Part shown: positions 1-11,700 of the stretch, piece after piece
Layout of the letters: the number at the start of each line of letters is the position of its first letter
How positions within the stretch are numbered: position 1 is the first letter of the stretch
Origin: Populus alba
Lineage: Eukaryota; Streptophyta; Magnoliopsida; Malpighiales; Salicaceae
Direction: 5' to 3'
Length of the DNA: 64,000 bases
Assembly: GCF_005239225.2 (NCBI RefSeq)
Contig: NC_133296.1
Coordinates: 3,286,001 to 3,350,000, forward strand
The notes under the pieces: model-generated
Databases searched by the model: none
The model's input: the letters and a program-made list of their open reading frames with translations, nothing else
What the model was told of the DNA's origin: nothing
Program-made: the position numbers and the translations under genes

Positions 1-2144
1 GAGAAAGAGAGGTATCATGAAGTGAAGGAAATTAGAAGGTCATTTCCCCATAGCCCTAACTAAGGCTTCTTTGATGAAAAAATTAATGTTATCAGTTCAT
101 TTGACAAAAATGTTAGTAGCTCCAAGTAGGAAATTTGAAAAGGTGTTCTGAATAGTCTTGCATTGTTCCCTCGCTAAAAATATGGAAAAACTTGAATCAT
201 CTAGCCATAATTGATATGTTTGCATTTTGATGCTATGATCAGCATATGTTGCCTAATCCTAAATCCTAAACATGTTCTTTTCTCTTTCACCCGCAGCGGA
301 CCTCTCCACCAAGTTGGTGTAAGGTTTTGCATACTCTCATAAAGCACTTGTACTGTTGCTCTTTTAGTTATTTCCCTTTTTAATTACCTATGCAGGAGCT
401 GGATATGATTTACTGAGATCCCAAGATAAAGATGCTAATGAGTCTCTTGGAACTCCCTCCTTACCTTCCATGCAAAGGAAATCTACAGTTACTGTGAAGC
501 CAACAACTAGTGTATCATCCAGAGAACTTTCAGAGGATGATGAAAATGAAGCAGAAACTGAATTAACTGAAAATATGCGCCCTACTGATGCAAAGCGTGT
601 GAGGAGGTAACTTCTTCTGTGCTTTTCTGATTGTTAGTATTATAGGCTTGCTGCTTGTAGATTGAAATATAAATTATTCTTCATAAATTGGGAAATTCAT
701 GTTTCTACCATCTGATATGTAATAAACACTTTCACCGCAAAACCACATGTTCCAGATGCAACTTTAAGTAGATAGCAATTGTTTTGTTTTGTTACCATAC
801 TCTGGTCCTGCAATGTGTGATTGGTATGCCAGAGAGAGATCAAGAGTGTTCGGTCAGTTTATGCGGAACAAGCATATTCCATTCCCTTTCAGATAACAGT
901 TCATAAAACATCAGTTTACTGTAATTTTTTGAACTCTATCTCATGCATTTAGGATTAGATTCATCAAAGAGACAGCCAACTGAAACATGGGCATGTGTGC
1001 AAGAACAAATGGCTTAATGGAAAACAGCTGGTAGCATATTTGATGATGGCACCGGAAACTTGAGCACAATTTTTTTTTTCTTCTAATTTGTGGACACTGG
1101 TGGATCAGTTGATATTCTTCTGATTTTTCTGCTATTGGTTCCATTCCCTTCCATGGAATCATGCGGGTATGTTTTATTTTCCAGAATGCTTTCAAATAGA
1201 GAGTCAGCTCGACGATCAAGAAGTAGAAAGCAGGCCCATTTGACTGAGCTTGAGACACAGGTCTGGTTCTTTTAACTGCCTGCTTGCCTTTTTGTTTTTC
1301 CTCTTCTACAGAAATCCTAAACATTTTTCTTTTCAGGTTGCTCAATTGAGGGTTGAAAATTCATCTCTACTGAAGAGCCTCACTGACATAAGTCAGAAGT
1401 ACAATGAGTCAGCTGTTGACAACAGAGTTTTAAAAGCTGATGTTGAAACACTGAGAGCGAAGGTAACTCATTTAACTGTTTTGTCTTTAAACTTAAGAGT
1501 ATACAACAAGATATCTACATAGCAATGGCAAGGCTTTCAGCTCCACTACCCATACATGCCAGTGCATGTGTAGTGAAACTATAATCATTATATCAAGAGA
1601 ACAAAATCTAGTGATTCTAGTGGCATGCACTGGCATGTAAGTACATACAAAGGGGAGAGATTTTGGTGTACAATGGGAGGCAGAAAACTGACTCTTTTTT
1701 TTTTTTTCATCTGGTGATTGCATGCATATCCAGGTGAAGATGGCTGAAGAGACAGTCAAAAGATTCACTGGGTTGAACACTTTGTTCCATGCCATGCCTG
1801 ATGTATCCACAATGAGTATGTCATCATTTGATGGAAGCCCCTCTGACACACCAGCAGATGCTGCTATTCCTGTACAGGATGACCCAAAGCATCACTTTTA
1901 TCAAGCTCCAAACAATCCTAAAACAACTCATGACTCCAGGACCAGAGGCAACAATGTGTTGGCAGATATATCTTCAGTTGAAAATGTGCAGCCAAATCCT
2001 GTACCAGCAGCAGGAGTATCAGGGAACAAGATGGGGCGAACACCTTCCTTGCAGCGAGTAGCTAGCTTGGAGCATTTGCAGAAACGGATTCGTGGGGGTA
2101 CAAGTCCTTGCGGGCTTCAGTCCAATGGTGAGCAGGCAAAATGA
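1..2144 (+). CDS. Group C bZIP transcription factor (3' part; 5' end outside window)
   Basis: Nuclear sequence-specific DNA-binding protein of plant bZIP group C (AtbZIP9/10/25/63 type), which dimerises with group S bZIPs in energy and seed-gene control (family knowledge). Exons that keep frame: 396-606, 1185-1260, 1337-1462 and 1734-2144; a small exon at about 297-316 is less certain, and earlier exons lie left of the window. The basic region is split by an intron: KRVRR ends one exon and [15 protein letters not shown] opens the next, giving the N-x7-R signature. The zipper follows over two exons ([19 protein letters not shown], then further heptads). An acidic stretch ([11 protein letters not shown]) precedes the basic region. 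The tail carries [18 protein letters not shown], which I remember from bZIP10/25-type proteins. Stop at 2142-2144. Subgroup is inferred; the class is secure. Confidence 0.92.
1554..1638. repeat. 15-bp perfect inverted repeat inside a bZIP intron
   Basis: ACATGCCAGTGCATG at 1554-1568 is matched by its exact reverse complement at 1624-1638, with a 55-base loop. It lies in the intron 1463-1733. It could be the remains of a small foldback element; no coding role is visible. Confidence 0.7.
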
Positions 2145-2633
2145 TCCTCGAGTTTGAAGATTTTATTGACAGATTTGGAGAAGACGTTTCCATTCCAGTA
2201 TGATTTTTTGTTTAACTGTATGTAAAGGTTCTATTCCTTGACTACATGTTGAATCAAACAGCTATTTTTTACCACCATTGACAATGCGAAATCTTGCTGT
2301 ATAGAACAAGCTTATCAATTTAGTTGTCGACTTTTTACAATGCTGTTGTTTGTCAAGAATAGGAGCATAAGATATAGAGTTGCCACAGATTAATCAATGG
2401 CTATGATACCATGAATAGCATCCATGCTCTCCGGCGAGGTGAACGAGCTTTGTTCGTTTCGGCCTGTCCACTTCTACAACCTCAAATTTTATTCTGAGAG
2501 CAAGACACGTCTACAAAAACATCCTTTTCTCATCGCGTGTTTTGTCTAAATAAATAAACCGTATTAGTTATTAATCTTTGCAAAGACAAAGCAAATGAAT
2601 TTCGATACGGAACATTTGAACTAACTTCAAACA

Positions 2634-2655
2634 AGGGTTAGGGTTAGGGTTCGGG
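2634..2655 (+). repeat. Short telomere-like interstitial repeat
   Basis: GGGTTAGGGTTAGGGTTCGGG contains two TTAGGG units and a variant. The unit is 6 bases, not the 7-base plant telomere TTTAGGG, so it is probably a telo-box-like promoter or chance motif, not a fused chromosome end. Confidence 0.5.
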
Positions 2656-3069
2656 AAGTCAGACAAGACATGACGAGTTTGGTCTAATCTGGATTGAGGC
2701 AGCAATCCATCTCAACAATTTGTCATTCTTATCCAATTGTGTTTTTGAAATATTTTAAATTTTTTTAGTTTTAGATTAATTTTTTATATGTTTTTGAATA
2801 ATTTTGATATATTAATATTAAAAATAAAAAATATTTAAATACTATTTATAAATAAAAATAATAATTTAAAAAACTACTTTTACACACTTCCAAACAAACC
2901 CTTCTTACAATTCCAAAGTAAGTGGAACTCTTGTTTTTTTTTTTTTTTTTTTGCCCGCCCTCTTTTCCGAATAACATCTCCAAAATATAAAAAAGGCAGT
3001 TACAATGTCACTGACACCTCATCAATGTTAACAGCCGTGGTCACACGCTAAAATACTTTTAAGGGAACT

Positions 3070-3211
3070 ACAATCACTGGCTTCACTTGTGACCTGGTGG
3101 CAGGGTGTAGATCATTGCTCAGGTCATGAGTTCGAAGGCCGGTAGAGAAGGAAGAAAACGAGAACAAAAAAATGATGATTAAAAGGAGGTATTCTAAAAT
3201 ACCTTTTTTTT
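3070..3211 (+). mobile_element. tRNA-derived SINE, copy A
   Basis: It has a polymerase III A-box-like segment near 3088-3100, a B-box-like AGTTCGAAGGCC near 3129-3140, then the tail GGTATTCTAAAATACC at 3188-3203 followed by a T run. The same order recurs at 8368-8511, 9996-10139 and 11081-11217. SINEs carry no protein and move with the help of LINE enzymes (family knowledge). The element is diverged; borders are approximate. Confidence 0.65.
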
Positions 3212-4317
3212 ACCCTTCCTATTTCGATTAAAAAAAAAAAACATTTGTTTAGATATTAAAAATGTTAATAATTACTGTTGCAATTTATTCAAAAATCTTT
3301 ATGCTAAAAACTTGTTTGTTTTTTTTTTAATTATTTTAAAAAAAAATTTAATTTTTTTTTCATTTTAAACTATATTTTTTATGTTTATATCATTTTAATA
3401 TGTTGATATTTAAAAATTTTAAAAAATAAAAAAAAATTCTATTTCGATATATTTCCATTTAAAAAAAGACTGATCGAGCTATATTTATAGTTTCATTTCA
3501 TTTTTTATGATTATGATAGTGGTTGCTTTTTAAAGTGTTTTTTTGTTTAAAAATACATCAAAATAAATTTTTTATTTTTAAAAAATTATTTTTGACATCA
3601 ACACATCAAAATGATTTAAAAGCATTATATAAAAAAATTTATTTAAAGCAAAGAAAAAAAATTGAATTTTTAAATTTTTTCCAAAGCATTTTTAAAACAC
3701 AAAAACAAATAAATCTTCAATCTCCAAGTTTTGCAAATAAAACACAACAACACATTTGATATTACTAAAAAGATGTTTGTTTTTGTGTTTCAAAAATGCT
3801 TTTGAAAAAAAATTATTTTTTTTTCAAATTAGTATTTATTTAGTATTTTTATATTATTTTGATATGTTAATATCAAAAATAATTTTTAAAAAATAAATAA
3901 AAATTTATTTTAATATATTAAAAAAAAAAAAAAACACCCACTACTTTTCCTCCTCACCGGATGTTAAAACTACCAACAAGTGAACCACATAGAGCTCTCC
4001 GATCTGCCTAATGTGAGGACACTGACATCAGTATAATTTTAATCCTATGCAAAAAATAATACAGTTAACCACTAGCTAGCAAGAAATAAAAGGGATGAAA
4101 AAGGTTTAGACTTTTCAGTGCAAACTCATATTAATCAGCAATTACAGTAATGACCAAGTCTTTAGTATAATGGAAGTAAGTTTTATAATCTCCCGAGGGC
4201 TTATTCTCTACATTTTAGATAGTACAGTAAAAGTGAACCAACCAGCTCTGGAATTGTAGCCTGTGGCAATACACCATCTGCTCCTTAGGCTTTGTATTCC
4301 AAAAGCACAGATCGCCT

Positions 4318-7084
4318 TCACCCAGCATTTGCTCTTGCAACGTTCTTCACTGGAATAACTCCATTCATATTGCAAAGATACTCAAAGGATTGCTTCGAAG
4401 TAGATGTTTTTGGGAGGTATACAAAAGATATTGGCAATCTAAACAACTATACCATACAACAAGATTCACTCGTCAAAACTTTCATCATATAAAATATTTG
4501 TTTTCTCAAAACCATCAGCAGTTAGACTTACCCTCGTCACAGGAAGCTTCATCAAGCATGTCAAGAAATCCTTTTTGTGCAGTCCCTTGGAATGCAGAAG
4601 CATCCAAACGGAACCCATATGTAGATGCTGCTTCAAATTTTGTCCAAAGTTCCTTCTTCAGCGTGTTCTCACCAGGACGCTTCCCTGTCCTTATTGTGCT
4701 TTCAGGCTCCTTCCATAAAGGAGTGCTTTCTATTATTAGCTTTGAAACGCCACATACAGGTCCTGTTGGAAAAGAGGAACTTTGATTATGATAGTGTTCA
4801 ACATACTATCAGAGTTGACAAAGAACATTATGAAAATGAATGGATACCTCCATTGCAAGGTTTCTTGATTTGATGACTATCTCCTTGAACATCACATTCT
4901 TTTGAAAGAGTCGAATTCGTTTGCTGATTCAAAACAGGAGCATGGACTTTCAAGTGGTGATCAGCAACATGGATGTCCAATGATTTCTCAACTGGTGGCT
5001 CCAAAACAACACAAGTTTTAGGAGGTGAAAAGGACCAGTTTGGAGATGACTCTAGATCTTTAATTCCCATTCTAGATCTATAAGCTCGTTGTATCCCTAA
5101 GAGCTCTGGGTACTTCAATGTCAGATCCTCAGAACCTTCACTGCCAGAGGATTCAGAAATGTGTGAATGAATTCCAACAGGAAACGGCGTGGACTTCCGC
5201 AACCTATAATTGCCTTTATGAGTCGACTGAGAGATGGGTTCGAGCAACACACAAGATTTTGGAGGAGACATGTTTAAGCATGGGGTCATAGCAACAAAGT
5301 GGTTTTGTTTTGAAAACATCGGGGAAGAAAGACACTCAAGTTTTCCTTCAGTTGCAACAGGATCAGAAGGCTTACTTGTGATCGGTTTTGTTGCCATGTC
5401 TTCAAGCAAATCTTCATTTCCATCTCCAAAAATAGTAGAAGTTGATGGTGGCTCAACAGCAGGATTTAAAGCAATCTTTTCAAATACTGATTTAGGCAAG
5501 TCTTGACATCTAGAAGATAGTGTTTTTGGCATAGGGAGGGGTGTTAGCAGAAATAGTTGCCTACCTCTCTCAACATTGCAGCCAGCTCGCCAGGATACAA
5601 GGGGAGAAGGAGAGATAAGCGAATCCATGTTGGTTTTTTCTGGGCTGTCAACATCAAAGCTTCCATCTTCATTTATTTCAGAAACAGTTTTATGCGGTAA
5701 TTGATTTTCAGGCTCCACAAAATGACTGGAAAGAACCTTCTGAAACCTAGGGACCCATGGCTGCAATAATTGAACATGATACCTATATCATTTGCACAAC
5801 AGTGTATGCAAGGGAAGTAAAATACGGAGAAAGAAAATGGTAGAGTAGTAACCTTTAAAGAAGAAAGCATATTGGACACGACATGCATAAACGATTCAAT
5901 TTCTTGTCTTCCCTCTTTGCTTGTGGCCTTCAATTTAAATGCTTGCGCAACAAGTTCATCTATCTGTAATTTGATAGATTAATAATGAATGAGGCAGCTA
6001 CAAATTGAACATTAAACTAAAATATGTTCACAAAAGAGGATGTCATATATCCTAAGCCAAAGTGCAAAACAAATTACACACAAACACAGAGTAAAACTAA
6101 AAAATTATGAAACAAAATGAGAACAAGAACTCTATCTCAATTCTCGAAGGACGACATCATGTCAGTAACAATTGGCAATCAATCACTAAAGAATCTAAAA
6201 CAACCCGCCACTAAACAATCCTGTCGAATTCCTTCAGCATTGAAGCATACAGATAAAGGAGCACATTGAACATGTTCAATAATACCTGCTGAAAATAAAC
6301 TTTGACACATCTCTAAAGTGAAGAAGCTAGCAATTGAAATCAGCAAACTAAGTGTAACCAAAACATATCCCACTACAGTATGTAACCGAATTAAGTAAAT
6401 TACCAATAAGATTTAACTAAAACCCTTCTTGTTGATGCGTAAAGATTTGCTTGGAGCTGGCTGAAACGTACAAGATATAGAAAACACATGCTCCAATCCT
6501 CCTCTTTCGAGGTTCATGATTGAAAAAAAGGGCACCCTTCATCCATTAATGCTTTCCCTAAAACCTGCCTCAACTATCATGGTAAAATCGCACTAAGCTT
6601 ATTGAAGCTTCTTGGTTTCAGAATAAAAAATTTCTTTATTGGGTTACATATATACTTGACAAAATAAAGAAAACACTAGACAGATCAAAATCATCCAATT
6701 AATCAAGAAATTTGAATTCTCTCCGAGTTTCATCAGAAACAATTAAAAATCAAAACTTTCTCCATAAACAAAATGTAGTAAATGGAAGATTTGGTCTTAA
6801 ATGGAGAAGTAAGCGAGTACCTGGCGAGTGAGAGACGAGAGATCAGAACGGACAAGCAAGAGGCGATCGAGACAGTCATCGTCTTGTTGTTGTTGTTGAA
6901 CCCTAACAACACTTTCTTTATCACCGATTTCCTTGGCTGGCATTGATATTTTCTTGGGGTTCACAGATTTCAAGAATCTTCCATTGTTATTTGACAAGTC
7001 TTTCAGTGGCTTCCTCACCGATGATTTTGATGCTATTGAGTCCTGATGAGACTGCTTCATCTCTTTATTGATTCTGATAAACAA
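4318..7084 (-). CDS. Unrecognised plant protein with repeated SPPK(S/T)CV(L/V)LEP motif
   Basis: Five exons on the minus strand keep one frame: 7084-6821, 5963-5853, 5760-4848, 4762-4532 and 4358-4318, about 519 residues. An in-frame ATG at 7058-7060 would give about 511 and could be the true start. The last junction is the least sure because the acceptor at 4359-4360 has a weak pyrimidine tract. The N-terminus is basic with KPLKDLSNN, then a Gln run and a probable helical segment (LLLVRSDLSSLTRQIDELVAQAFKL). The large third exon is Ser/Pro rich and has SPPKSCVLLEP and SPPKTCVVLEP about 90 residues apart, with other SP/TP sites typical of CDK substrates. The C-terminus has ESTPLWKEPEST and KKELWTKFEAAST. 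No enzyme domain, signal peptide or membrane segment. The pattern suggests a cell-cycle or kinetochore protein (an SKA3-like protein is one guess), but I cannot assign it. Confidence 0.8.
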
Positions 7085-7944
7085 ACAAAGAAATCGCTAT
7101 TCAATAAGCCACCGTCAAATTAGGGTTCTTAGAATAGATGTTGTTTTTTTTCAAGGATGGAGACTGAGATGGCGTTTGGTGTGGAGAGTTTTGAAATTCA
7201 AATCTCAACGGTAACAGAGGAATAAACACCATCTTCAATAAATGGTTTACTTATAAATTACAATTTCCAACTTGGTTCTTAAACCGGCTCAACTTGATGA
7301 GTTGATGCGGAAAAAATCTGGTCATCATCCAGGATGGATTTTTAATTGAACATGGCAAACATTGACCCGGTTAAGTTGATTGGGTTTTTAGAGACCTGAT
7401 CAAACCCGACTAGTTTAACTATAATTTATTAAACTCGACCACGTGAGTCTATCTTGTGACTTGAAGCCTGACTTATACCCAGTTTTATTTCAAAATATTT
7501 TTTATATTGATTCATCTAAACTTGAATGATCTGATATGTTGGCATATGACTTTAAAAAATCAGTCTAAATTTAGCCGAGCCAAAATCAAGATATTAAAAA
7601 AAAATTAAAATGGTGTTTTTTTTTTTTTTTTGACAAAAATAATAGCTTTGATGACCTATGGGTTGAATAGGCAAATCCTAACGACTCAATCAGGTCCTAA
7701 ACTAGGTTAGATTTTAGTCTGGATCTATTTATTTGTTTTTTTTGTTTTAAATGTGTTTTTGAAAAAAATTAAAATTTTTTATTTTTTTATTTGCTTCAAA
7801 TTAATATTTTTTTGGTATTTTAAAATCATTTTGATGCATTGATATTAAAAATAAATTTCTTTTTTAAAAAAAAACATTGTTTTAATATATCTATAAATAA
7901 AAAACATTTTAAAAAGTAACTACAATTATATTTCGAAACAAACT

Positions 7945-8016
7945 AAGAATAATAGTTATAAGGTCAACACTAAAAAGTTTAAGAATAATAGTTATAAGGT
8001 CAACACTAAAAAATTT
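7945..8016 (+). repeat. 36-bp tandem duplication (two copies)
   Basis: AAGAATAATAGTTATAAGG and the following 17 bases occur at 7945-7980 and again at 7981-8016 with about one difference. It is a recent replication-slippage type duplication without coding content. Confidence 0.85.
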
Positions 8017-8282
8017 AAGGTGTCAAGCATAGTGACTATGCCCAATCCCCAAGTCACGTGCTTGTTCTTAGGCCTAGGTGCAATGCTTGGGCTCAAAAAC
8101 ATATAAAGTAAGTAAGTTTGGTGTTAGATCCAGGCCATAGGCTCAAATTTATTTTTGGATAGTAATTTTAGATTTTTTAATTTAATTAAATTTATTTGAA
8201 TACTTCTTCCTCATTATTGAACTGAAAATTATATAGAGAAAATGAAGATTTAATGGGAGTTAATTCATATGAGTTAATTCAT

Positions 8283-8911
8283 TGTTGGAACAAAATATGA
8301 TTTATCAAAACCCAATTCAACAATTTCACTATTTTGTTTATATAATTTGAAATGCGAAAACTGGCACCAGCCGCCCTCGTAGCTCAGTGGCTTGTGTCAT
8401 TCACATCCCACAAATCAAGGGTTCAAAGGCTGGTAGATGATGATGATGATGATGATGGATATACGCTAATTAATTATTGATCAACACAGGTATTCTAAAA
8501 TACCTTTTTTAAAAAATAAAAAATGAAGTATTTTTGAGATATTATTATGAAATGAGGAGAAAGAGTTTTGGATATTTTTAAAAGTATGGTTGCGATTATC
8601 TTTTAAAGTGTTTTTAATATTAAATTAATTTTTTTTATATTTTTTAAATTTTATTTTTAAGATCAATACATTAAAATAATATAAAATATATAAAAAAATT
8701 AAATTTTTATATAAAAAATTAAATTTATTAGAAATATAGGTTGACTTGTATTTCCAATCGTAGTTTAAGATGTTCATTTATACCATTGCATGACCAGTAT
8801 TATTGTGAATATTTTTATATTTTTAACATCATTAATTATTATTTTAGAAATAAAAAATAAATTTTTTTGAAGAAAGCTTTGATAGAGGTAGCCAAGTATC
8901 ATACATATAAC
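8283..8911 (+). repeat. Segmental direct duplication, longer copy
   Basis: The stretch beginning TTGGAACAAAATATGATTTA near 8283 and ending near GCCAAGTATCATACATATA at about 8911 is repeated in the same order at 9912-10285. Shared landmarks are TTGTTTATATAATTTGAAATG, the SINE body, GAAATGAG, and AAAGCTTTGATAGAG. This copy is longer because an AT-rich dispersed repeat (about 8581-8870) interrupts it. Confidence 0.75.
8368..8511 (+). mobile_element. tRNA-derived SINE, copy B
   Basis: The A-box-like segment is TAGCTCAGTGGCTTG at 8390-8404. The B-box-like segment is GGGTTCAAAGGCTGG near 8419-8433. A (GAT)n run follows, then the tail hairpin GGTATTCTAAAATACC at 8489-8504 and a T run. It is closest to copy C, because both lie inside the same segmental duplication. 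Confidence 0.8.
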
Positions 8912-9279
8912 ATCAACAAACAGACTAGAAATGCGAAAAGTGTTTTTCAATGAAGAATGAATCCCAAATCGGAGTTTTTTGTTGTCTTCTCTGGTAGGCG
9001 ATGGGAATCCGTTGAGAATACCATATTAACAAAAGTGTTTTCACGGTTTTGCATTTTCAAAAACTTAAAACTTATATAAAATAGATTTTTTGCACGGTTT
9101 TTTTCATTATTATGGGGTTATTTGAGAGGTAATTTTTAATATTTTAATAAATATATAAAAAAATTTTCTTTTTTTTATCATATCATTAAAATTGTCATGA
9201 TGTTATCTTTTTATAAAAATAATACATTCATATTTATTGCCGACAACACTTTCTTTTTACCCCTTTTTTTTTTCTCATT

Positions 9280-9840
9280 CTCTCAAAATCAATGTTGAAT
9301 ATGCAAAATTTTAGGGTTGTCTTTTTATTTATGGGCATTGCCATTAATATTCTTATTATTTTGATTTTTAATTTTACTTTTTAGCTCTTTTATAAAAGAA
9401 TTACTTATTTTTAATTTTATTATTCAATTTTAATTTGGAACATGTTATTTTTTTAATTTGATTATCATTCTTTTGATTTTTTTTATTCCTTAAAAAAACT
9501 ATTTATTTTCAATTTTATCTTTCAATCTTAATTTGGGATATGTTATTTTGTCCAATTTGATCCTTATCCAATTTCATTATTTTTTTTATTTCTTTTATCG
9601 AATTGACTTTTCTTTTCAATTACACCCTTCAATCAAAAAATTATTTTTATTTTTTATTTTGATTTCGATCCTCATTCTTTTGATTGTTTTATTTTTTTTG
9701 AATTATTAATTTTTTTATTTTTAATTTCATCATTTAATAATAAAAAAATCACAAGATAGTAATCACCATTTAATTTTGATCCTCATTTAACCCGGATTGA
9801 CTTAACTCTGATTACCAAGATTATAAATTTATTTCTATAG
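9280..9840 (+). repeat. Imperfect tandem AT-rich repeat
   Basis: A degenerate phrase of the kind TTTTTAATTTTATTATTCAA..TTTAATTTGG..ATGTTATTTTT..AATTTGATC returns several times at spacings near 110 bases. The same phrase type appears in reverse at 40870-41890 and, weakly, at 16670-17640. It looks like an old dispersed repeat, not coding. Confidence 0.5.
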
Positions 9841-9911
9841 TTATTTTTTCACAGGATAGTAAGCAATTCATTGTTCTTGATTAAAGCAAGTAGAGTATCA
9901 ATATGGAAATG

Positions 9912-10285
9912 TTTTGTTGGAACAAAATATGATTTATTAAAAACAACTGTTTTTCTTTTATCTTGTTTATATAATTTGAAATGTGAATCCCGTCACCAGC
10001 CGCCCTCGTAGCTTGTTGGCTTGTGCCATGCACATACCACGCATCGAGGGTTCAAAGGCTGGTAGATGAGGAAGATGAAGATGGAGGCCATTGATTACTT
10101 AATTATGTTGATAAATGGAGGTATTCTAAAATACCTTTTCTTTTTAAATCTTTCCTAGACTTTCAAATAAATTTTAGGTATTTTTTAGATATTACAATGA
10201 AATGAGAAGAAGAAAAATAACACTCCAAGGATAAAAGTTGTCGAGGAAAGCTTTGATAGAGTGAACCAAGTATCATACATATACT
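9912..10285 (+). repeat. Segmental direct duplication, shorter copy
   Basis: This is the partner of 8283-8911. It has the same flanks and the same SINE at the same relative position but lacks the AT-rich insertion, so the SINE inserted before the duplication and the AT-rich repeat probably inserted after it. Confidence 0.75.
9996..10139 (+). mobile_element. tRNA-derived SINE, copy C
   Basis: It begins CAGCCGCCCTCGTAGCTTG. The B-box-like segment GGGTTCAAAGGCTGG lies near 10048-10062. The tail hairpin GGTATTCTAAAATACC is at 10120-10135, followed by TTTT. Confidence 0.8.
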
Positions 10286-10354
10286 CGTATCCACAATTTC
10301 AATCACTATGCCACCATATCCTCAATTGAGTTGTCAAAATTACAGGCTATAGTT

Positions 10355-10475
10355 TTTTTTTTTTTAAGTCAAGGAGTCAAAGATTGGTGAAGAATAATCA
10401 AATGATATTTTAAAAAATAAACAAAAATAAAATCAGAAAAAGAGGTACTCCAAAATAAGTTTTTTTATTATTCAC
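10355..10475 (+). mobile_element. Decayed SINE, copy E
   Basis: The segment has AGTCAAAGATTGGTGAAG in place of the B-box region and ends GGTACTCCAAAATAAG (10444-10459) plus a T run, a mutated form of the tail hairpin of the other copies. The 5' part is not recognisable. Confidence 0.45.
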
Positions 10476-11080
10476 TTATACTTTTTTTTTTTAAAAAAAA
10501 TTATAAGCAAATAAGTTAAGATTAGTGTTTAAAAGTGTAATAACAATTATTTTTTAAAGTGTTTTTTATTACAAATATATTAAAATAATATATATTTTTT
10601 TATTTTTTAAAAATATTTTTGATATCAATACTTCAAAACGATTCAATAATATAATTTTTTTAATTTAAATTATTTTAAAAAAAATTTAAAACATGATTCC
10701 AACTTGTCTATAAATACATAAATAAATAACACATTAAATAAAAAAAATAATGTAAATCCACTTAGATCATTATACAAACTCATCATCTACAAAAATGACT
10801 TCTAGTCCGACCAAAATTCGGGCTAAGATTAGGATTGCAGCAAGTTTTGGTTTTGGACTTTGTAATTTAAGTGAACAAGTTTGAGTCAACAATGAACTGA
10901 GAATTATCTATCAGAAAACAAATAGCTGAAAACGGATTATACATTATTTTCACACAAGAATCGTTCTTGATTTCGAACGCCGGCACGGTTTGCCGGCCAA
11001 GGTGGGATTCATTGAAGCCTCAAGCTAATGAACTGTTCTTTCCAGACGGCATCAAGAGATTAAAAAGAAGAATCAAGAAT

Positions 11081-11217
11081 CAACGCCGGCCTTCCTTGTA
11101 GCCTGTTGGTTTGAGTTAAACACGCTCGATCCCAAAGGTTATGGGTTCGAGGCTGGCACACAGAGAAGGAAAGAAACCATATATACTTCGAAAAGAGGTA
11201 TTCTAAAATACCTTTTT
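11081..11217 (+). mobile_element. tRNA-derived SINE, copy D
   Basis: CCTTGTAGCCTGTTGGTTTG marks the A-box area. GGGTTCGAGGCTGG (11143-11156) is a near-consensus B box. The tail is GGTATTCTAAAATACC at 11197-11212 and a T run. It sits in a locally GC-richer stretch that includes a small GCCGGCA..TGCCGGC hairpin near 10980-11000. Confidence 0.8.
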
Positions 11218-11499
11218 GCCGGCCCCCAAAACCCATCTTGCAACCAGCCGGTACACCGTGTGCTTGCAGACTGAAAATGATAATACTGACATATAAATGT
11301 ACTTTAATTAATTTTATAATATCTTAAAATGACTGAATAAGCTTTTAATATATCTTAAAAAAACTTGAACTAATAATAATTGAACTAAACCGCCAAACAA
11401 GAGATAAAAAACCATCATCTTCCTCGTGCCTTATTGACACGGTGAAAAAGAAATATATATCAAACAAAAAAATATTCATGTTAAAATGTGTATTTAGAA

Positions 11500-11700
11500 G
11501 TGTGGTTGTGATTATTTTTTAAAATAATTTTTATTCATAAAAATATATGAATAATATTTTTTTATTTTTTAAAATTATTTTTAAAATCAGTACATTAAAA
11601 TAATTTAAAAATATCAAAAACATATTAATTTAAAGTAAATTTTTTTTTAAAATTTTTTCAAAAATATTTTAAAAACACATTACCAAAAACACCCAAAGGT
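11500..11700 (+). repeat. Dispersed AT-rich repeat, representative copy
   Basis: It opens GTGTGGTTGTGATTA, then runs of T, an ATCAGTACATTAAAATAATTT-type core, and closes with AAAACACATTACCAAAAACACCC. Related segments with the same order (GTGGTTG.., TTTTTAAAGTGTTTTT, GATATCAATACATCAAAATGATT) occur at about 3510-3760, 8581-8720, 10531-10740, 39960-40140 and 49561-49700, and inverted at 3780-3940. The order suggests an old MITE family; ends are too decayed to prove terminal repeats. Confidence 0.5.

Larger units (their letters stand above)
2145..4317. other. bZIP 3' UTR and AT-rich spacer with repeats
   Basis: The first 100-200 bases after the bZIP stop are probably its 3' UTR. Beyond lie three TTAGGG-type units (2634-2655), a SINE-like copy (3070-3211), and AT-rich repeat segments at about 2750-2880, 3510-3760 and 3780-3940 of the dispersed family described at 11500-11700. 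The open frame at 3523-3759 falls inside such a repeat. No gene seen. Confidence 0.6.

Noticed and set aside
2634..2655. Possible interstitial telomere marking a chromosome fusion
   Set aside because: There are only about three units, and of the 6-base type instead of the 7-base plant type. This is too short to support a fusion.
3523..3759. 78-codon open frame on the plus strand
   Set aside because: It lies wholly inside a dispersed AT-rich repeat; the Lys/Phe/Ile-rich translation reflects A and T runs.
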